Shown: one piece after another, positions 1 to 8,792 of the stretch
Layout of the letters: the number at the start of each line of letters is the position of its first letter
Numbering within the stretch: the first letter of the stretch is position 1
Source: CADEFQ01 sp050249415
GTDB taxonomy: Bacteria > Pseudomonadota > Gammaproteobacteria > Steroidobacterales > Steroidobacteraceae
Length of the DNA stretch: 64,000 nt
NCBI GenBank assembly: GCA_050249415.1
Contig: JBFWQO010000002.1
Span: 186,001-250,000, forward strand
Direction: 5' to 3'
The notes under the pieces: model-generated
What the model was told of the DNA's origin: nothing
What the model saw: only the letters and a program-made list of their open reading frames with translations
The model's database searches: none
Program-made: the position numbers and the translations under genes

Positions 1-1
1 T

Positions 2-802
2 GCCGGCGCGCGCGCACTGGGTGTCTACAACATCGGCGCGGAGCTGGCGGCGCTTCCGAGCACGGAACTCCTCGCACCGGTCAACCGCGTAGTCCTGCCG
101 GCCTATGCACGCCTGACAGCAGATCGCAGCGGTCTCGCACGTGAGTACCTGTCAGTGCTCGGTGTTGTCGTGCTTCTCGGCATCCCTGCCGTCGTAGGCA
201 TAGCGGCCGTCGCACCTCTGCTGGTCATGGTCGTGCTGGGGCCTCGATGGATGGATATGGTGCCGGTGCTCACGATCCTGTCGTTCGCAGGGGTCCTGCG
301 CATCGTCTCAGGCAATGCCTTCCCCGCGTATCTCGCACTCCGTCGTGCCGACATCGCCATGAAGCTCAATTTCATGTATGGGTCCACGGCAGTCCTGATG
401 ATGCTGATCCTCGTACCGCGCCACGGCATTGTCGGCGCCGCAGCCGCCACACTGATCGCCAACCTGATCGGCGCGCCTGTCTCGATCGGCATAGCAATCT
501 CGCTGGTCGGCGCCCGGCCCATCGAGGTGTTGCAGCCGATTTGGCGGCCCTTCGCTGCGGCGACTGGCATGTACCTTGGGGTCGCAGCCATCACCAATAC
601 TCGCGGCATCGCGGGCAGCGGACTGGCAAACTTCATGAGTCTCGCAATCGCCATTGCCGCGGGCATTGCCATATATGCCTTTCTGCTGTTGATGTTATGG
701 ACAATGACAGGCCGACGCGAAGGCACGGAGGCACAGCTGCTTCGCAAGGCAGGCACCATCGTTTCCCGTATCTTGCACGCTCGCGAAATACCTCTGAAGT
801 AG
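2..802 (+). CDS. Oligosaccharide flippase (Wzx/PST family), 5'-truncated by window edge
   Basis: The reading frame is open from the window edge, so the N-terminal half lies outside. The visible 266 residues are a hydrophobic C-terminal half with several membrane segments. It matches the next gene closely: both contain the pattern AP(V/I)NR(V/A)V.PAYA followed by REYLSV or TEYLSV and a V(L/V)LGP(R/N)W motif. Members of this family move undecaprenyl-linked glycan units across the inner membrane. It is the first of two tandem flippase genes on the plus strand, 28 bp ahead of the second. The specific substrate cannot be told from sequence. Confidence 0.85.
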   Translation, partial: AGARALGVYNIGAELAALPSTELLAPVNRVVLPAYARLTADRSGLAREYLSVLGVVVLLGIPAVVGIAAVAPLLVMVVLGPRWMDMVPVLTILSFAGVLRIVSGNAFPAYLALRRADIAMKLNFMYGSTAVLMMLILVPRHGIVGAAAATLIANLIGAPVSIGIAISLVGARPIEVLQPIWRPFAAATGMYLGVAAITNTRGIAGSGLANFMSLAIAIAAGIAIYAFLLLMLWTMTGRREGTEAQLLRKAGTIVSRILHAREIPLK

Positions 803-830
803 ACTCCCGGCGCATGATCGAGGTTAAGCG

Positions 831-2336
831 ATGAGTCTCCGTTCCCAGATGGCCTCCGGCGCGCTGTGGATGATCCTGGCGCGACTGGCAGATCGTTCGA
901 TCGGGTTGCTGAGCACGCTTATCTTGGCGCGCCTGCTCGTTCCGCACGATTTCGGCGTGGTCGCAATGGCCATGACCTTCGTCGCGCTCATCGAGGCATT
1001 CAGTGCACTGGGCCTCGACACGACATTGATCCAGAAACAGACGAAGGAGCGCACTCACTGGGACACCGCCTGGACCTTTGAAATCCTCGTGTGCGCAGCC
1101 GTGGCGCTGCTGTTGATCGCGGGATCCGGGCCAGTTGCATCATTCTTCCGCGAACCGGCCCTCGAGCGCATCCTGCCGGTGCTGGCAATCGGTTCGTTTG
1201 CGATGGGCTTCCAGAACATCGGCGTCGTGGCCTTTCGTTCGGAGATGCGCTTCGATCGCGAATTCCGCTTCATCCTCGGCAAGAAACTGATCGGCTTTGC
1301 CGTCACCATTCCCCTGGCGATCATTCTCGAGTCCTATTGGGCCTTGGTCATCGGACAGACCGCCGGACGCTTCGGCGCCACGGCCTTGAGCTACTGGGTC
1401 CACCCTTACCGCCCGCGACTCAGCCTCGCAGCCACCCGCGACCTTTTCGGATTCTCCAAGTGGCTGTTGGTGATCAGCATGATCTCGTATCTGAAGGAGC
1501 GCTCGTCGGACTGGATCATCGGACGCCTGGCGGGACCTGCGTCCCTGGGCGCCTTCAACGTATCTTATGACCTGGCGAGCCTGCCCAGTTCGGAACTCGC
1601 CGCACCAATCAATCGCGCGGTATTCCCGGCCTATGCGAAGCTTGCGAGCCAGGGCGGAGATGGGCTACGGACCGAGTACCTCTCCGTGATCGGCATGATC
1701 GTGTTGATCGCCGTACCGGCGATGTTGGGCATGGCCGCCGTGGCCCCGGTACTCGTACCAGTGCTGCTGGGCCCCAACTGGGGTCAGGCCGTACCGATCC
1801 TCATGGTGCTCGGATTCTACGGCTTCACGAATATCGTACAAGGCAATGCGCAATCAGCGTACCTGGCACTCGGCCGCCCCAAAATCCCGGCAGTAGTGAA
1901 TGGTGTGCACGTGATTGTGCAGATCACGGCGGTCGTGCTGCTCACGCGCTCGCAGGGGGTGGTGGGCGCGGCCATTGCCTATCTCGCGACCGGAGCAATC
2001 ATGATCCCTTTCAGCCTCGGCATAGTTCTGCGCATGCTGCGGATTCGCCTTTCCGAGTTCCTGGCCCAAGTCTGGCGCCCGGTACTGGTTTCCGCAGTCA
2101 TGTACATACTCGTGTTTCTCTTTGTGCGCATGCGTCTTGCGGGGGAACCGGGTGCGCTCGATATGGTGTTGACCCTGCTGCTTGCCCTCCTGCTCGGCGT
2201 TGTGATCTATGTGTCTGGCGTTGCGCTGCTCTGGTTTGTCTGCGCAAGGCCCCCGGGCGCGGAACGCGTCATGTTGGGCAAGGCGCTTCAACTGCTCGCC
2301 CGCCTGGGTTGGCGTCCGGCAGAGCGTCCGACATGA
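831..2336 (+). CDS. Oligosaccharide flippase (Wzx/PST family lipopolysaccharide biosynthesis protein)
   Basis: This 501-residue protein has the usual length and the evenly spaced hydrophobic helices (about 12-14) of PST/MATE-like flippases. It starts MSLRSQMASGALWMILARLADR, and the typical 'LARLLVPHDFGVVAMAM' segment follows near residue 30. It should export lipid-linked repeat units of the exopolysaccharide across the inner membrane. It is a tandem paralogue of the gene ending at 802. Its stop overlaps the next start as ATGA, so it is translationally coupled to the methyltransferase at 2333. Confidence 0.93.
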   Translation: MSLRSQMASGALWMILARLADRSIGLLSTLILARLLVPHDFGVVAMAMTFVALIEAFSALGLDTTLIQKQTKERTHWDTAWTFEILVCAAVALLLIAGSGPVASFFREPALERILPVLAIGSFAMGFQNIGVVAFRSEMRFDREFRFILGKKLIGFAVTIPLAIILESYWALVIGQTAGRFGATALSYWVHPYRPRLSLAATRDLFGFSKWLLVISMISYLKERSSDWIIGRLAGPASLGAFNVSYDLASLPSSELAAPINRAVFPAYAKLASQGGDGLRTEYLSVIGMIVLIAVPAMLGMAAVAPVLVPVLLGPNWGQAVPILMVLGFYGFTNIVQGNAQSAYLALGRPKIPAVVNGVHVIVQITAVVLLTRSQGVVGAAIAYLATGAIMIPFSLGIVLRMLRIRLSEFLAQVWRPVLVSAVMYILVFLFVRMRLAGEPGALDMVLTLLLALLLGVVIYVSGVALLWFVCARPPGAERVMLGKALQLLARLGWRPAERPT

Positions 2337-3535
2337 GCCCGGCGCTGCCAGTCGGCCCTGGATGTCCGTTGTGCAGCAGCACCAGCGCCGAGTGTTTCTA
2401 CGTGCTCGAGCAGGTTCCCGTCACCTGCACTTCAATCTTTGACACGGCCGAAGAGGCACTTGCCGTACCAGGCGGCGACATCGAACTGTGCGTGTGCGAC
2501 GAGTGCGGATTCATCTTCAACCGCGCCTTCGACCAGGCACTCGGAAGGATCGGCGCACAGTACGAGAGCTCCCAGGCCGCATCGGCGCACTTCAGCGAGT
2601 TCGCGCAATCGCTGGCCGGGCAATGGGTGAGCCGGCATGGCCTCGAAGGCGGGCGGGTACTCGAGGTCGGCTGCGGCAGCGGAGATTTCCTCAAGCGAAT
2701 GCTCGACGCGGGTGTCCATGCAGCCGCTGGAATCGACCCGCTGGCCAGCCCGATCTCCTCTGACTACAGCAACCGCGTGCGCCTGATTGCCGAAGAATTC
2801 CATGCCGCGCACTTCGCCCTTGCGGCCGATGCGCTGGTATGTCGCCACACGCTCGAACACATCTCGGATGTGGCCGAGTTCGTCAAACTGCTGAGGCAGT
2901 GGGCCGAGGGCAACCCACAGAGCGCGATCCTGATCGAAGTGCCGGACGCGGAGCGTGTGCTCGCCGAACGCGCCTTCTGGGATGTGTATTACGAGCACTG
3001 CAACTACTTTACGGCTGCGACCCTGCGGCTCGCGCTCGAACTTTCGGGGCTGGAAGTCACGCGGCTCGAACGTGTGTACGCCAACCAGTATCTGATTGCC
3101 GAAGCCAGGCTTCGCGAGACAGCGCACATCGATCGCACCAGTCCATCCGCCGGGCAAGCGGTGGCGGCATGCCGCGCCTTCGCCAGCGATGTCCGCGCTG
3201 CCATCGAACGCGGCCAGGCTGGGCTGACCCGTCTGGCCGGGAGCGCTGCCCCCGTAGTGTTGTGGCAAGGTGCCGCCAAGACGGTGGGACTGGTGACAGC
3301 TCTTCCCGACGCCGGCGTCATCAAATGCGCGGTGGATGCGAGCCCGGCCCGTCATGGCAAGTTCCTGCCGGGTTCCGCCTTGGCGGTGTACGCGCCGGAT
3401 GCGCTGCGCGAGCTGCGGCCCGGCCACATCGTGCTGATGAATCCGGTCTATCTGGCGGAAGTCAGAGCGCAGGTATGCTCCCTTGGCCTCTATACTCCCG
3501 TGCATTCCGTCAACGACCTGCTTCGGGCGGGCTGA
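2333..3535 (+). CDS. Class I SAM-dependent C-methyltransferase with N-terminal zinc site
   Basis: This 400-residue protein begins at the ATGA overlap with the flippase. An in-frame start lies 24 bases upstream but is inside the flippase gene and less likely. Cysteines 11, 14, 53/55 and 58 form a CxxC plus CxxxxC zinc-like cluster. A SAM-binding motif I (VLEVGCGSGDF) lies near residue 110, and a C-terminal Rossmann-like region ends in a 'NPVYLAEV' stretch. This three-part build is that of sugar C-methyltransferases acting on nucleotide-linked keto-deoxysugars. A second protein of the same build is at 10513. The exact sugar is not known. Confidence 0.82.
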   Translation: MSPALPVGPGCPLCSSTSAECFYVLEQVPVTCTSIFDTAEEALAVPGGDIELCVCDECGFIFNRAFDQALGRIGAQYESSQAASAHFSEFAQSLAGQWVSRHGLEGGRVLEVGCGSGDFLKRMLDAGVHAAAGIDPLASPISSDYSNRVRLIAEEFHAAHFALAADALVCRHTLEHISDVAEFVKLLRQWAEGNPQSAILIEVPDAERVLAERAFWDVYYEHCNYFTAATLRLALELSGLEVTRLERVYANQYLIAEARLRETAHIDRTSPSAGQAVAACRAFASDVRAAIERGQAGLTRLAGSAAPVVLWQGAAKTVGLVTALPDAGVIKCAVDASPARHGKFLPGSALAVYAPDALRELRPGHIVLMNPVYLAEVRAQVCSLGLYTPVHSVNDLLRAG

Positions 3536-3545
3536 GGTCCCGGGC

Positions 3546-4298
3546 TTATTTGATCGCGAGCAGACTATAGCCACACGTGCCACGCGTATTGCGCGAGACG
3601 TATCTGCCCAGCCACAGACCCACGACATTGATCAGCGGGATCGTAGTGAGTTGCGCGATGCGATTGAGTCGATAGCTCTGAATGTCCCGATGCAGCAGAA
3701 CATTTGTGAAGGTAGCCCATCCCGTGACGGAGTTTCCCTCCGGTTCGATGGTGACGCTCGAGAAGGAACGTGTCAGGAAGCGGAGTGCCTGTGGGACGAA
3801 ACGCCAGTATTCGTCGTGGTGCCCTGGATAGGATGCCCTCGTCGAGAGGATCAATCCGCCGGCCGGACGCAAGACCCGATGTATTTCACTGATCGCATTC
3901 TCGGGGTGCGGGATGTACTGCAACGCATCGTTGCAGAGCACGAGGTCGAAGGCATCGCGCTTAAAGGGCAATCGCTCGCCCGTTGCGACGACGTCCACCA
4001 GGCCCTCGAACAGCAGATCGACGGCGATGTAACAGTCGATCCGGCCCTGCAGCAGCGCACGATACGGCTGGATTCGACCGCCGATATCGAGGAGCGCGAG
4101 GTGCGGATCGTCAAAGCGCGCCAACCAACGCTCAACGATGGGTCGGCGCAACTCGAAAATCAGATAATCCACATCGCTGAAAGAAGGGAACAACCGCGCC
4201 TGCCCAAGCTTCTCGCAATTGCTCCTGCTCACGGCAGACTTCGCCGTCGGGGTGCTCGACGTATAGTACGAGTAGCCCTGCTCCGTGGCGTCAGTCAC
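3546..4298 (-). CDS. Class I SAM-dependent methyltransferase
   Basis: This 250-residue protein starts with GTG. It has a recognisable methyltransferase core: ALLDIGGRIQPYRALL as motif I, then a 'GERLPFKRDAFDLVLCNDALQYIPHP' region, where acidic residues and DLV form motif II, and EIHRVLRPAGGLILST as motif III. The substrate is unknown; glycan or lipid-linked sugar methylation is the likely role given the neighbours. It is convergent with the C-methyltransferase ending at 3535 (10 bp gap) and divergent from the secreted protein gene at 4492. Confidence 0.8.
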   Translation of the reverse strand: MTDATEQGYSYYTSSTPTAKSAVSRSNCEKLGQARLFPSFSDVDYLIFELRRPIVERWLARFDDPHLALLDIGGRIQPYRALLQGRIDCYIAVDLLFEGLVDVVATGERLPFKRDAFDLVLCNDALQYIPHPENAISEIHRVLRPAGGLILSTRASYPGHHDEYWRFVPQALRFLTRSFSSVTIEPEGNSVTGWATFTNVLLHRDIQSYRLNRIAQLTTIPLINVVGLWLGRYVSRNTRGTCGYSLLAIK

Positions 4299-4491
4299 GC
4301 GACACGCCCCGAATCCGTCTGATCGGGTCCCAAGTCACGGCGTTCCGGTTCCCTCGCCCGCCCACGGCATAATGATAGGCTTTTCAAGCCATCCCATGCC
4401 AAGGGGGCATTTTCGACGTGGATTCCCCAGGGTGTACTGTTGCCATTTGGATACGTGTTGACTTCGATCCGCGCCCCCGCAGAATGACCGC

Positions 4492-5385
4492 ATGATCCGG
4501 AAAGCGTCCGGCGTCGCTGTTGCGCGCTCCCTTTTCCTGCTGGTGCTCGGGCCGCTGCTCTCACCGGTCGCGCTGGCGCAGGAAACCGGTCTCGACTTTC
4601 CCGGCAATGCGGCTGTCGAAACCACCATGCGATTCAAGTTCGCGAACCCGCAGGACAATGGGCTGCCCATCTACGGCCCGAACGGCAACGGCGTCACCTA
4701 CATCTGGCGAGCCTATCCGCGACGCCAGGCGGGCTACTTCACTGCGTTCTTCTGGGGCAACGACGACGGCCGAGGCAACCTGGATACCTTTCTGTGGGCC
4801 GGTGGGGGTGCCGCCGACAGTTACTACGGCGCGCACCCGTATCCGCAGCCGCCGCCAAATGGCACTTCACACGCATGGGAAGTCTCGGTCGAACAGAACG
4901 ACTTCCTGAACGGGGCTGTCCAGTATGACCGTTGGCATATACAGGCACTGCGAGTCTGGTCCGACGCAAGCGGCAAGCATCACGAGTTCTATTGGGACCT
5001 GCCGAACACCGATGCGAGCCGCCGCGTGGTGCGCGTCAGTTCGCCTAGCTGGGGCAATGTGAACCCGCCGGCCCCGGCACTCACCTGGGGCGACGCGCCT
5101 TGGGCGCCCGGCAACGAGGTCTGGAACGGAGTGCTGCGTGGCATCCAGATCTACTCGTCGAAACTCTCGCTCGAAGACATCGCAGCCGAGATCGCCAACC
5201 CGCTGTCTACTGTCGCCGGCGCGAGTTCGATCTGGTACCTGAACATCAATCCGACGCCCACAGATATCTCCGACAAGAGCGGCAGAGGACATAATCCGGT
5301 GTGGGTCGGCAACCTGCGCCCTGCCCTGTACACGGAATCCGGCCCCTCGCCACCCAAGCCACCGTCGAATCTGCGCAGCCAATAG
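4492..5385 (+). CDS. Secreted protein with concanavalin/LamG-like fold, function unknown
   Basis: This 297-residue protein has a clear signal peptide: a charged MIRKASG start, a hydrophobic core, and a probable cut after PVALAQ near residue 30. The rest is rich in Trp, Tyr, Gly and Pro with few charged clusters. It includes a late 'WNGVLRGIQIYSSKLSLEDIAAE' segment of the sort seen near the end of LamG/concanavalin-like domains. A role in binding or processing extracellular glycan is inferred only from this resemblance and the locus. The C-terminus is proline-rich. No catalytic motif was recognised. Confidence 0.7.
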   Translation: MIRKASGVAVARSLFLLVLGPLLSPVALAQETGLDFPGNAAVETTMRFKFANPQDNGLPIYGPNGNGVTYIWRAYPRRQAGYFTAFFWGNDDGRGNLDTFLWAGGGAADSYYGAHPYPQPPPNGTSHAWEVSVEQNDFLNGAVQYDRWHIQALRVWSDASGKHHEFYWDLPNTDASRRVVRVSSPSWGNVNPPAPALTWGDAPWAPGNEVWNGVLRGIQIYSSKLSLEDIAAEIANPLSTVAGASSIWYLNINPTPTDISDKSGRGHNPVWVGNLRPALYTESGPSPPKPPSNLRSQ

Positions 5386-5457
5386 ATCCGCCTCGCGCAT
5401 GCTAAAGTGCGCACCCCGAGTGGTGTCACTCGCAATCCAGGTCAACTGCGCACCGCA

Positions 5458-6525
5458 ATGCCCCGTGGTGAAATCTCTCGCTCGCTCCGCCTCGGCTTGA
5501 AGGTGGACGATTGGGTCGTTGTCCGGCCCGCCAACGAAATCCTCGCCACCCTCGATCGCAATGCGCGACTCGATGGTCTGCCGTTCCAACCGGAAATGCT
5601 CGCCTTCTGTGGCCGCAGGCTGCAGGTGGCGAAAGTTGCGCACAAGACCTGTGATTCGTCGCCCAATCGCGCCGGCGGTCGCCGGATGTACGATACGGTG
5701 CACTTGAAAGACTCGCGCTGCGATGGCTCGATGCATGATGGCTGTCAGGCCGACTGCGTATTCTTCTGGAAGGAAGCCTGGCTGACACGAGCCGACTCGC
5801 CATCTCCTCCTGCACTGGCAGCATCCAGCGAACCCTGCAGCGAGCGGGAAGTCGTCAGCGCCTGCCAGGTCGCAGGCAGCGACCCTGTCGATCCCGTTTG
5901 GGTCTGCCAGACCACTGCGGTCTTCGAAGCCAGCGACACGCTCCACTGGTGGGACATCCGCCAGTACGTGCGTGACGTGACGAGCGGCAACCATACGGCC
6001 GGACACATGTGCAAGTTGCTGATGCTGGCCGGGTATCGCAAGTTGGTGGGCTTGGGGTACGGCTACCGCGCGCTCATAGCGGTCTACGACAAGCTGGCCA
6101 GGCTCCTGAGGGCTGATCCGTTTCCGGCAATCGACGGCCGTATTGCCGACGGCACTCCAACCCCGGCGGAGAAGCTCGACTTGCAGCCCGGTGAGTGGGT
6201 CGAGGTGAGATCACGCGACGAGATTGCCGCAACCATTACGCCGGCAGGTTTCAACCGTGGCATGCGCTACGACGTGGAGATGCTCAAGTACTCCGGCAAG
6301 CGCTATCGCGTACAGATGCGCGTCGACAAGCTCATCAACGAGAAAAACGGCAAGATGAGCAGGATGAAGACGCCGTCGATCCAGCTGGAAAACGTCTATT
6401 GCCGCGCCGAGTGCACGCCCACGCGCCTCGGATGCCCGCGTGCCTCGAACACTTACTGGCGTGAAATCTGGCTCAAGCGCTGCGATCCACCACAGGAACC
6501 CGTGCAACGTTCTTCGAGCGGATGA
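5458..6525 (+). CDS. Uncharacterised protein with two copies of a WVEVR/EML.Y.GKRYRV domain
   Basis: I do not recognise a function. The protein (355 residues from the ATG at 5458; a GTG at 5407 would add 17) holds the same roughly 105-residue domain twice, near residues 12-115 and 240-345. Both copies show a DW/EWV.VR start, an EML..(C/S)G.R..V segment, and an ending with Cys residues before (F/Y)W(K/R)E.WL.R. The second copy ends with a CPRASNTYWREIWLKR pattern. There is no signal peptide. Between the copies is a linker with possible amphipathic helices. The last 53 bases overlap the 3' end of the convergent flippase gene. Confidence 0.65.
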   Translation: MPRGEISRSLRLGLKVDDWVVVRPANEILATLDRNARLDGLPFQPEMLAFCGRRLQVAKVAHKTCDSSPNRAGGRRMYDTVHLKDSRCDGSMHDGCQADCVFFWKEAWLTRADSPSPPALAASSEPCSEREVVSACQVAGSDPVDPVWVCQTTAVFEASDTLHWWDIRQYVRDVTSGNHTAGHMCKLLMLAGYRKLVGLGYGYRALIAVYDKLARLLRADPFPAIDGRIADGTPTPAEKLDLQPGEWVEVRSRDEIAATITPAGFNRGMRYDVEMLKYSGKRYRVQMRVDKLINEKNGKMSRMKTPSIQLENVYCRAECTPTRLGCPRASNTYWREIWLKRCDPPQEPVQRSSSG

Positions 6526-7993
6526 CGCGAAGAAAATTCCATAAAGTGTAGAGACGCGCGCGGAATCCCAGCAGCATCACGGCGACGTAGACGAGGGCGC
6601 CAGTCAGCACACACGCGATGACTTCGACCGGCAGCGGCAACGTTTCCGGCAGTGCCTTGCGCAACATGACGACCGCGACCGTCATCGCGAGGCTGGCGAC
6701 CAGCGATGGCGCAAATGCCCCGAACCACGGCCAGCCGTTGATACCGATCACGCGAAAGGCAATCACGAACGCGGGCAGGTTCGCGAGCGGAAACACGATT
6801 ACCCAGGTCCAGGCTATGCCCGCCAGGCCCCACCGGGATCCGAAATAGAAGCCCGCCGGGAGCATCAGCGCGGCCAGTATGCTGCACCACATGTTGGCCC
6901 TGAATCGCCCGGTCCACAGCAACACATGCCCAATGAGCGCCTGGCACGAATAGAACGCCGCGTATATGGACAGGATGCGCAGCGGCAATACGACTGCGTC
7001 CCATTGCGGCCCAAGCACCAGGGCCACGACCAGATCGGCTGTCACGATCATGCCAAACGCAACGGGCAACGTCAGGCAGCTGAGCAGCTCCGTCAGGATC
7101 AGGAAATATCGTCGCAATTCATCCTGGCGGTTCTGGACAGTCGAAAACACGCCTGGCACCACACGACTCAGCACCGACGCGATCTCCTGGGAAATCATCG
7201 TCGAGAAGGTCATCGCGAACGAGTAAGTGCCCAGCGCATCCTTGCCGAGCATGCGCCCGGCAATGGTCTGATCCGCGGAGCTGTAAGCGTACCAGGCGAA
7301 TCTGGACGCAAGAATGCGCCAACCCTGCAACAGTGGCCGCGCAAGGGCACTGAAGTCACGCGGCCAACTGATCTTGAACGGTCGCCACACAATCAGCAGC
7401 ACCGTTCCGGCCACGGCGCCACCGATTGAGTTGAATACCAGCGACCACACGCCCAAGCCTCGCCAGGCGGCTATCACCAGCACGGTCTGTGTTGCGAGCA
7501 CCTGCACAAACTGAAGAAGTGCCAGCTTGCGAAACTCCATCTCGCGCTGGAGCAGAGCCCGCGGCACGACCTGCAGCGCATCCGCAATGCATAGCAGGCT
7601 CAGTGCCGAAATCAGGCTGGCGACCTGTGGCTCGTCGAAGAACATCGCCACCGGGCCGGAGAGCAGGACGAACGCCAGGCACAGCGTGAATCCCATCAGC
7701 AGAATCAGCCCGGCCAGCCGCGCCTGACGCACGCCGCCAATGCTCCGGTCCTGGACCATGACTGCATCCATGCCGAAGTCTTCGACCATCCTGACAAGGC
7801 CGATCGCGAGCATCGCCATGCCCACGAGGCCGTAGTCACCGGGTGTCAGCAGCCGCGCGGCAATCGCCGTGCCGACCCAACTGATCGCCTGCGCACTCCA
7901 ACGCAGAGCAGCCGTCCAGGCCATTCCATCAACGAGTTGGTGGTCGAGCGCGGCCCCGGAGATGCCAGCCTCCTTAGCGTCGCCGGCGCTCAT
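6473..7993 (-). CDS. Oligosaccharide flippase (Wzx/PST family)
   Basis: This 506-residue polytopic membrane protein has the family's early 'IAARLLTPGDYGLVGMAML' segment near residue 45 and many helices throughout. It should translocate lipid-linked oligosaccharide. It is the last gene of a seven-gene minus-strand run (14761 to 6473), 9 bp behind the cytidylyltransferase. Its 3' end overlaps the convergent duplicated-domain gene by 53 bp. It is only distantly similar to the tandem flippases at 1-2336 and closer in style to the one at 14954. Confidence 0.92.
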   Translation of the reverse strand: MSAGDAKEAGISGAALDHQLVDGMAWTAALRWSAQAISWVGTAIAARLLTPGDYGLVGMAMLAIGLVRMVEDFGMDAVMVQDRSIGGVRQARLAGLILLMGFTLCLAFVLLSGPVAMFFDEPQVASLISALSLLCIADALQVVPRALLQREMEFRKLALLQFVQVLATQTVLVIAAWRGLGVWSLVFNSIGGAVAGTVLLIVWRPFKISWPRDFSALARPLLQGWRILASRFAWYAYSSADQTIAGRMLGKDALGTYSFAMTFSTMISQEIASVLSRVVPGVFSTVQNRQDELRRYFLILTELLSCLTLPVAFGMIVTADLVVALVLGPQWDAVVLPLRILSIYAAFYSCQALIGHVLLWTGRFRANMWCSILAALMLPAGFYFGSRWGLAGIAWTWVIVFPLANLPAFVIAFRVIGINGWPWFGAFAPSLVASLAMTVAVVMLRKALPETLPLPVEVIACVLTGALVYVAVMLLGFRARLYTLWNFLRVIRSKNVARVPVVDRSA

Positions 7994-8002
7994 GCAGCCG
8001 GC

Positions 8003-8776
8003 CTATTTCCACACCTTCCAGGGCGAGTCACCCTTGGCATCCATGCGGTCGAAGGCGATCTTGTCCTTGAACGTGTCCATCGCCTGCCAGAACCCGTCAT
8101 ACTTGTAGGTGGCGAGCAGGCGCCGTTCCCGCAGGCGGGCAAACGGCTCCTCGACCAGTTCTTCACCTTCGTTGATGTAGTCGAAAATATCCTGGCGAAG
8201 CGCAAAGAAGCCGCCATTGATCATGAATTCATCGCTGCGCATGGGCCCCATGGACGTCACATAGCCGTCCGGTCCGGCCTGCACTGCATGGAAGCTGTGC
8301 CATGAACGCACCGATGCGAAGCTTGCCACCACCTGCTTGCGTCGGAAATCCTCGATCAGTGCGCCCAGCGGCAGATCCGAGAGTCCATCCGCGTAATTGG
8401 CGAGAAACTCGGCCTCGCCCTGCAGATACTTGCGTACACGCAGCAGGCGCTGGCCGATGTTGGAATGCATTCCCGTATCGACGAATGTGATGTTCCATTC
8501 ACGGGCATCGCTACTGTGCAGATCGACGCGCCGCTCGGCCCCACGAATCGTGAAATCGTTGGTCATCGCTTCCTCGTATTTGAGGAAGTATTCGCGGATC
8601 AGGTCACCACGATAGCCCAGGCAAAGGATGAAATCCTTGTGGCCATGGTGCGCGTAGTAACGCATCAGATGCCAGACGATCGGCCGGTAGCCAATCGGCA
8701 CCAGCGGCTTCGGCACAGTGTCGGAATGCTCGCGCAAGCGCGTGCCGAGGCCACCACAGAACAACACCACTTTCAT
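8003..8776 (-). CDS. Sugar-1-phosphate nucleotidyltransferase, glucose-1-phosphate cytidylyltransferase-like
   Basis: This 257-residue protein begins MKVVLFCGGLGTRLRE and continues with a VPKPLVPIG motif. This is the G.G.R...PKP nucleotide-binding signature of sugar-nucleotide pyrophosphorylases. Length and the segments HGHKDFILCLGYRG, NITFVDTGMHSNIG and DGFWQAMDT resemble glucose-1-phosphate cytidylyltransferases (RfbF type). It would make a CDP-sugar from a sugar 1-phosphate. It lies in a minus-strand operon with an SDR epimerase, a PIG-L deacetylase and a C-methyltransferase, which suggests an unusual nucleotide sugar for the exopolysaccharide. Confidence 0.85.
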   Translation of the reverse strand: MKVVLFCGGLGTRLREHSDTVPKPLVPIGYRPIVWHLMRYYAHHGHKDFILCLGYRGDLIREYFLKYEEAMTNDFTIRGAERRVDLHSSDAREWNITFVDTGMHSNIGQRLLRVRKYLQGEAEFLANYADGLSDLPLGALIEDFRRKQVVASFASVRSWHSFHAVQAGPDGYVTSMGPMRSDEFMINGGFFALRQDIFDYINEGEELVEEPFARLRERRLLATYKYDGFWQAMDTFKDKIAFDRMDAKGDSPWKVWK

Positions 8777-8792
8777 TGCTCGCCTCGCCGTC

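Noticed and set aside
4378..4390. Hairpin GGCTT-TTC-AAGCC in the divergent region at 4299-4491
   Set aside because: Only a 5-bp stem, no T run, and located between two divergent starts, so it is not a terminator; no known operator pattern.
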